Shown in pieces: positions 41,039-45,249 of a DNA stretch of 45,249 bases. The notes below the pieces were generated by a model. The model had not been told where the DNA came from, did not search any database, and saw only the letters and a program-made list of their open reading frames with translations. A program made the translations under genes and the position numbers. The stretch spans positions 1-45,249 of the forward strand of contig LVAP01000014.1 of NCBI GenBank assembly GCA_001603025.1, in the 5' to 3' direction. The first letter of the stretch is position 1. The number at the start of each line of letters is the position of its first letter. This DNA comes from Clostridiales bacterium Firm_10 (GTDB lineage: Bacteria; Bacillota; Clostridia; Christensenellales; Aristaeellaceae).

Positions 41039-43492
41039 TCAGTCCAGAACCAGCGGCTTCAGGTGCCAGATATTTTCATTATACTCCGTGATGGTGCGGT
41101 CGCTGGAGAATATGCCGCTCCGGGCGGTGTTGATGATGGCTTTCCTCAGCCACAGGCCGTGGTTCTTCTCATAATCGTGGCTCAGCAGATGCTGGGTGTG
41201 CACATAGCTGTGCATGTCCTTGAGCACGAAATACGGATCGGCCATGCCGTCGTCGCCGAACAGCAGGGCGTGGTAGAGTTCCTGGAACATGCGTGGGTTT
41301 TCCGGCTCCAGCGTGCCGTTGATGAGCTGCTCCAGCACGCGGCGGATCTCCGCGCTGGTCTCATAGATCTCACTGGCGCGGTAGGTGCCGTAGGCCGCCT
41401 CCACCTCGTCGGCGCTCAGGCCGAAAATGTAGATGTTGTCCGGGCCGACAGCGTCGTAAATCTCCACATTCGCGCCGTCCATGGTGCCGATGGTGACCGC
41501 GCCGTTCATCATGAACTTCATGTTGCCGGTGCCGCTGGCTTCCTTGCCGGCGGTGGAGAGCTGCTCGGACACGTCCGCCGCGGGCATGAGCATTTCGGCC
41601 GCGGACACGCAGTAGTTCTCCAGGAACACCACGTGCAGCATCGTGCGGGCGCGCGGATGCTTCTCAATCAGGGCCGCCACGCTGTTGATCAGCTTGATGA
41701 TGAGCTTTGCGCGGTAATAGCCCGGCGAGGCCTTCGCGCCGAAGATGATCGTGCGCGGGGGAATGACGTAGTTCGGATTGTCCACGATGCGGTTGTACTG
41801 CACCAGCACCGAGAGGATGTTCATCAGCTGGCGCTTGTACTCGTGCAGACGCTTGGCCTGAACGTCGAACAGGGTGTCCGGATCCAGCGTCACGTGCTGC
41901 GTGCGCTCAAAGCGGGCGCACAGCCGCGCCTTGTTGTCCTGCTTCACCTTGCCGAACTTTTCGCGGAAGACCGCGTCGTCCGCGAAGGGCACCAGCTCCG
42001 CCAGGCGGCCGGGCTCCTTGCGCCAGCCCTCGCCGATCGCCTCGTCGATCAGATCGGACAGGCCGGGATTGGCCATCATCAGCCAGCGGCGGTGAGTGAT
42101 GCCGTTGGTGATGCCCAGAAAGCGGGAAGGATCGAGCTGGCAGTAATCGCGGAAAGTCTGGCGTCGCAGGATGTTTGCGTGAATCTGCGACACGCCGTTC
42201 ACCGTGGCGCTCATGGCCACGCACAGGTTGGCCATGTGCACCTGGTTGTAGGCCAGGATCGCCATATGGGCGATGCGGTCCCACTGGCCGGGGAATTTCT
42301 CCCACAGGCGGGCGCACAGCCGGCGGTTCATCTCCTCGAGGATCATGTACACGCGAGGCACCAGGATGCGCACCATCTGCTCCGGCCAGCGCTCCAGCGC
42401 CTCCTGCATGACGGTATGGTTGGTGTAGGCGAAGCAGCGGCAGGTGATGGCCTCCGCTTCGTCCCAGGGCAGGCCCTTCTCGTCGATCAGGATGCGCATC
42501 AGCTCGGGAATCGCCAGGCCGGGATGAGTGTCGTTCACCTGGAACATCACCTTGTCCGGCAGCATGGACCAGTTGGGGCCGTAGACCTTTTCAAAATCGT
42601 TCAGCGCGTACTGCACCGAGGCGGAGGACAGGAAATACTGCTGCTTGAGGCGCAGCTCCTTGCCCTTCTCGTGGTTGTCTTCGGGATAGAGCACCTTGGA
42701 GATGATCTCCACCAGCTCCTTGCCCTCGGTGGCCTCGATATACTGGCCGCGGTTGAACTCCTGCATGTCGAGGGGCTTCGCCGCGCGCGCGGACCAGGTG
42801 CGCAGCATGTTCACCATGTTGCTGTCGTAGCCCAACACGGGGATGTCATAGGGCACGGCCTGCACGGCGTTGTAGTCGCACAGGCGGTAGTGAGTCTCGC
42901 CCTTTTCGTCGGTATAATCCTGAACATAGCCGTTGAAGCGCACTTCGACGGCCTCGTTGGCGCGGCAGATTTCCCACACGTAGCCGTTTTCCAGCCAGTT
43001 GTCGGGCAGCTCCACCTGGTATCCGTCCGAAATATGCTGGCGGAACAGGCCCAGCTCATAGCGGATGGTGCAGCCCATGGCGGGCAGCTTCAGGGAAGAC
43101 AGAGAATCCAGGAAGCAGGCGGCCAGGCGGCCCAGGCCGCCATTGCCCAGGCCAGGCTCGGGCTCGCGCTCGAAAATACGCGATTTGTCGATGCCCAGCT
43201 CGTCGAGCGCCTGCATGTATTCCTTTTCATTCACGAGCGACACCATGTTGTTGTGTAGGGTGCGGCCCACAAGAAATTCGGCGGAGAGATAATACAGCTT
43301 CTTCGCGCGCTGGCGCTTGCGTTCCCCTCGCGAGGCCGCGCGGCGCTCCATCACCTCGTCGCGCACGGTCATGGCCAGCGCCTGATATATCTGATCGTCT
43401 GTAGCATCGCTTGTATCGCAGCCAAACTGGCGCTGCAGCTTGGCGATAATCGTCGCTTTGATTTGTTCTTTATTCATTCGGTTATCGGCCAT
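41039..43492 (-). CDS. glgP: Glycogen/maltodextrin phosphorylase
   Basis: 817 residues, normal for GT35. It releases glucose 1-phosphate from alpha-1,4-glucan ends with phosphate. The pyridoxal-phosphate lysine is K659 in EASGTGNMKFMMNG; other family blocks are AEFLVGRTLHNNM, EPGLGNGGLGRLAACFLDS, QVNDTHPGLAIPELMRIL, DVQAKRLHEYKRQ and IFGAKASPGY. Start ATG 43492 with GGAG nine bases upstream; there is an internal ATG four codons on. It has its own promoter and is probably co-transcribed with the GyrI-like and GH13 genes, giving a small glucan-breakdown unit. Confidence 0.96.
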   Translation of the reverse strand: MADNRMNKEQIKATIIAKLQRQFGCDTSDATDDQIYQALAMTVRDEVMERRAASRGERKRQRAKKLYYLSAEFLVGRTLHNNMVSLVNEKEYMQALDELGIDKSRIFEREPEPGLGNGGLGRLAACFLDSLSSLKLPAMGCTIRYELGLFRQHISDGYQVELPDNWLENGYVWEICRANEAVEVRFNGYVQDYTDEKGETHYRLCDYNAVQAVPYDIPVLGYDSNMVNMLRTWSARAAKPLDMQEFNRGQYIEATEGKELVEIISKVLYPEDNHEKGKELRLKQQYFLSSASVQYALNDFEKVYGPNWSMLPDKVMFQVNDTHPGLAIPELMRILIDEKGLPWDEAEAITCRCFAYTNHTVMQEALERWPEQMVRILVPRVYMILEEMNRRLCARLWEKFPGQWDRIAHMAILAYNQVHMANLCVAMSATVNGVSQIHANILRRQTFRDYCQLDPSRFLGITNGITHRRWLMMANPGLSDLIDEAIGEGWRKEPGRLAELVPFADDAVFREKFGKVKQDNKARLCARFERTQHVTLDPDTLFDVQAKRLHEYKRQLMNILSVLVQYNRIVDNPNYVIPPRTIIFGAKASPGYYRAKLIIKLINSVAALIEKHPRARTMLHVVFLENYCVSAAEMLMPAADVSEQLSTAGKEASGTGNMKFMMNGAVTIGTMDGANVEIYDAVGPDNIYIFGLSADEVEAAYGTYRASEIYETSAEIRRVLEQLINGTLEPENPRMFQELYHALLFGDDGMADPYFVLKDMHSYVHTQHLLSHDYEKNHGLWLRKAIINTARSGIFSSDRTITEYNENIWHLKPLVLD

Positions 43493-43522
43493 TCAACATT
43501 CTCCTTCCCTCTTAACTTGTCT

Positions 43523-43552
43523 ATTGTAGCACGATATTCCCCTGCCAAACAA
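43523..43552 (-). promoter_or_regulatory. Promoter of glgP
   Basis: Minus strand TTGTTT (43552-43547), 18-base spacer, TACAAT (43528-43523). The AT-rich stretch upstream also contains a TTGACA (43567-43562) without a matching -10. Confidence 0.6.
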
Positions 43553-43693
43553 GAAAAAACTTGTCAACTTCATATTATTGTCGCATGATTTACGGCCTTT
43601 TTCGCGCCAGCGCGTCCCTTTCAGCCACTTTCGTGCCGTTCTATCCCGTTCTGCGCGCCACATAAACTTGAGCAGTCGAAAGGGGGGCACGTC

Positions 43694-43969
43694 ATGAGGG
43701 AATACCTCAAAACCCGCGTCATGGACGCCGCGGCCTACATCCTCGCTACCGGCGCGACCGTGCGCAGCTGCGCGCGGCGTTTCGGCGTAAGCAAAACCAC
43801 TGTCCATAAGGATATGCGCGAGCGCCTGCCGCTCATCAGCCCGGCGACGGCACGCGCGGTGTCGCGCGTGCTGCAGCTCAACAAGGTGGAACGGCACATT
43901 CGCGGCGGCGAGGCGACCCGGCAGAAATATCTGGCGAAGAAGCGCGCCGGGGCGGCGCGGAAACCATAA
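43694..43969 (+). CDS. spoIIID: Sporulation regulator SpoIIID
   Basis: 91 residues, normal length. A helix-turn-helix (about 20-42: TGATVRSCARRFGVSKTTVHKD) is followed by the basic C-terminal helix (RHIRGGEATRQKYL), as in SpoIIID of endospore formers, where it controls mother-cell genes with sigma-E. ATG 43694 is preceded by a G-rich site (GGGGGG). It shows that the organism, or a recent ancestor, makes endospores. The mreB-like gene follows directly, as mbl does after spoIIID in Bacillus. Confidence 0.95.
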   Translation: MREYLKTRVMDAAAYILATGATVRSCARRFGVSKTTVHKDMRERLPLISPATARAVSRVLQLNKVERHIRGGEATRQKYLAKKRAGAARKP

Positions 43970-43970
43970 A

Positions 43971-43999
43971 TTGCGCTTTTCGGCATCCTGTGCTATACT
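43971..43999 (+). promoter_or_regulatory. Promoter of the mreB-like gene
   Basis: TTGCGC (43971-43976), 17-base spacer, TATACT (43994-43999) preceded by TGC, giving an extended -10. Begins one base after the spoIIID stop codon. Confidence 0.75.
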
Positions 44000-44031
44000 A
44001 TAGCCGAATAACAGAGGTTTTGGAGGCACAT

Positions 44032-45018
44032 ATGCTCTGGGATATTGCGCTGGAACTCGGGGAAAACACCGTGCGGCTCGCGACGCGCGAAAACGGCCTG
44101 GCCTTCACAGCGCCCTCCGCGGGCGCCATGCAGGGCGACAGGCTCATCGCCATCGGCGACGACGCGCTGGACATGCTGGGCCGCACGCCGCGGGGCATCC
44201 GCGTCGTCCGCCCGGTGGAGAATGGCCTCATCGGCGAACCCAGGCTGGCCGCCCAGTGGCTCAAGCGGCTGCTGGAACCCTTCACGCTGAAGGTCACCCG
44301 CCCCTCCGTCGTCTTCGTGGAAAACGGCCTCACGCGCCAGAGCGAGCGCGAGCTGCTCGTGAACACCGCCATCGAGCTGGGCGCCGGGGAGTGCGGCTTC
44401 CTGCGCTCGGACATCGCCGCCGCCGCCGGCGCCGGGATGGACATCCGCAGGCCGGAGGGTTTCGCGCTGGCCGACGTCGGCGCGGGCCGCATGAGCGTAA
44501 GCCTCATTTCCTTCGGCCGCGTGGCGCGCGCCCGCCAGATTCCCTACGGCATGAACCGCATCGACGAGGACATCGTCCACCTCGTGCGCGAGAAGGCCGG
44601 CATGGCCATCGGCCCGCGCACCGCCGAGGAGACGAAGCTGGTGCTGGCCTCCGCGCTGCCCGCCCGCGAGGTAAAAAGCGCCGTGGTGGGGCTGGACATG
44701 AAGACCGGATATCCCGGCGAGCGCGAGATCAGCGCCTCGCTGGTCAAGGAAGCGGTGGATCCCATCGTGGACGCGCTGGTTATGGCCGTGCGCGAGGTGG
44801 TTCAGGACGCCCCGGACGAGCTCTCCGCGGATCTCCTGCGCACCGGCCTCATCCTCACGGGCGGGGGCGCCCTGCTCTCCGGGCTGGACAAAGTGCTGGC
44901 AGAGCGCACCGGCCTCGCCTGCCATATGCCCGAAACGCCGGGCCTGTGCACCGGCAAGGGCATGGCCCGCATCGTCCAGGACGCCCTGCTCAGCGAGCTG
45001 GCCGTGCGGAAGGCCTGA
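44032..45018 (+). CDS. Divergent MreB/Mbl-family rod-shape protein
   Basis: 328 residues, near the MreB length of 330-350. The actin-like fold is visible: phosphate-1 strand DIALELGENTVRLA (MreB has DLGTANT), the VRPVENGLI block near residue 64, phosphate-2 ALADVGAGRMSVSLIS (MreB has DIGGGT), the IPYGMNRIDEDIVHLVREK helix, and adenosine motif LTGGGALLSGLDKVLAE. Several nucleotide-contact residues thus differ from standard MreB, so ATP binding may be altered. Position after spoIIID matches mbl. Start ATG 44032 behind GGAGG (44022-44026). It may be a paralogue working with a standard MreB encoded elsewhere. Confidence 0.85.
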   Translation: MLWDIALELGENTVRLATRENGLAFTAPSAGAMQGDRLIAIGDDALDMLGRTPRGIRVVRPVENGLIGEPRLAAQWLKRLLEPFTLKVTRPSVVFVENGLTRQSERELLVNTAIELGAGECGFLRSDIAAAAGAGMDIRRPEGFALADVGAGRMSVSLISFGRVARARQIPYGMNRIDEDIVHLVREKAGMAIGPRTAEETKLVLASALPAREVKSAVVGLDMKTGYPGEREISASLVKEAVDPIVDALVMAVREVVQDAPDELSADLLRTGLILTGGGALLSGLDKVLAERTGLACHMPETPGLCTGKGMARIVQDALLSELAVRKA

Positions 45019-45043
45019 GTCCTCCGCCGCGCGCAGAATCAAC

Positions 45044-45079
45044 AGCCGGCCGCACGCGATCGATCGCGTGCGGCCGGCT
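45044..45079. terminator. 36-bp perfect palindrome between convergent genes
   Basis: 17 bases (45044-45060) pair perfectly with 45063-45079 around a CG centre, and the centre itself is symmetric. It lies between two stop codons. There is no T-run, so it is either a strong RNA hairpin barrier or a protein site. Confidence 0.55.
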
Positions 45080-45082
45080 ATT

Positions 45083-45249
45083 CTATCGCGCAAAGGCTTC
45101 CTTCACCCAGTTTTCACGAATGTATCTCACGCCCAGCAGCAGGCCGCGCATCACGTTGTCCGCCACCATGCACAGCCACACGGGCACGAGGCCCAGGTGG
45201 AGCACCTTCACGCAGATCAGCGTGAACAGGATGCGGATGCCCCACATGC
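45083..45249 (-). CDS. MATE-like transporter, C-terminal fragment (runs off the window)
   Basis: Only the last 55 residues are in the window (ILFTLICVKVLHLGLVPVWL and on to VRYIRENWVKEAFAR, stop at 45083-45085). Hydrophobic segments and the Trp-rich, basic end match the last helices of MATE proteins (GVWLAM.xD...R followed by a basic stretch ending near a Trp). It is a different gene from the MATE transporter at 14654-16045. The N-terminus lies beyond base 45249. Confidence 0.6.
   Translation of the reverse strand, partial: MWGIRILFTLICVKVLHLGLVPVWLCMVADNVMRGLLLGVRYIRENWVKEAFAR

Noticed and set aside
41063-43258. 731-codon open frame on the plus strand opposite glgP
   Set aside because: It mirrors the glgP coding strand in a GC-rich genome, has a low-complexity His/Val/Gln-rich translation and no family match; glgP is certain.

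Overview
The window looks like a GC-rich (about 60-65 % by eye) anaerobic member of Bacillota, class Clostridia. The sporulation regulator SpoIIID, a fused IspH-ribosomal protein S1 gene, a clostridial-order Rnf operon, sigma-A type promoters, AGGAGG ribosome binding sites and two perfect Firmicutes-type parS sites all point that way. Genes for RlmH and a YycJ/WalJ-type hydrolase, which lie near the replication origin in many Firmicutes, together with parS, suggest an origin-proximal position. No mobile element, CRISPR array, rRNA or tRNA was recognised.

Layout. 1-7.8 kb (+): an envelope cluster made of a truncated Pro/Thr-repeat surface protein, an FtsX/MacB-type permease and a second secreted CARDB-like protein, followed by a ROK sugar kinase, a LytR-CpsA-Psr protein and a SpoU-type rRNA methyltransferase. 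7.9-10.7 kb (-): an XRE regulator, then murG-deoC. 11.1-13.1 kb (+): ispH-rpsA fusion. 13.2-16.0 kb (-): MATE transporter and sulfatase. 16.2-25.6 kb (+): an acetyltransferase, then rnfC, a fused rnfD-rnfG, rnfE, rnfA and rnfB, then a pentaheme nitrite reductase nrfA and the system II cytochrome c assembly genes resB and resC. 25.7-36.2 kb (-): greA-lysS, and a tight eight-gene run (phosphoesterase, heterodimeric ABC exporter, PflX-like radical SAM enzyme, metallo-hydrolase, CPBP protease, rlmH, HAD phosphatase). 36.2-36.5 kb: a regulatory island with two parS sites, an SOS-box-like palindrome and a strong promoter. 36.5-38.4 kb (+): a membrane-anchored beta-propeller protein and a CvpA-family protein. 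38.5-43.5 kb (-): glycogen phosphorylase, a GyrI-like protein and a GH13 amylase. 43.7-45.0 kb (+): spoIIID and a divergent mreB-like gene; a MATE-like gene runs off the right end.

The most interesting unit is the Rnf-NrfA-ResBC block. Rnf oxidises reduced ferredoxin and pumps ions; NrfA reduces nitrite to ammonia outside the membrane; ResBC attaches the hemes. No NrfH or other quinol-oxidising partner is present, so electrons may pass from the Rnf complex (extracytoplasmic flavin of the RnfG part) to NrfA. This is an inference, but the linkage recalls the archaeal Rnf complex with its adjacent multiheme cytochrome. Other items of note are the in-frame internal ribosome binding site inside ispH-rpsA, the RnfD-RnfG fusion, and the parS/SOS-box island.
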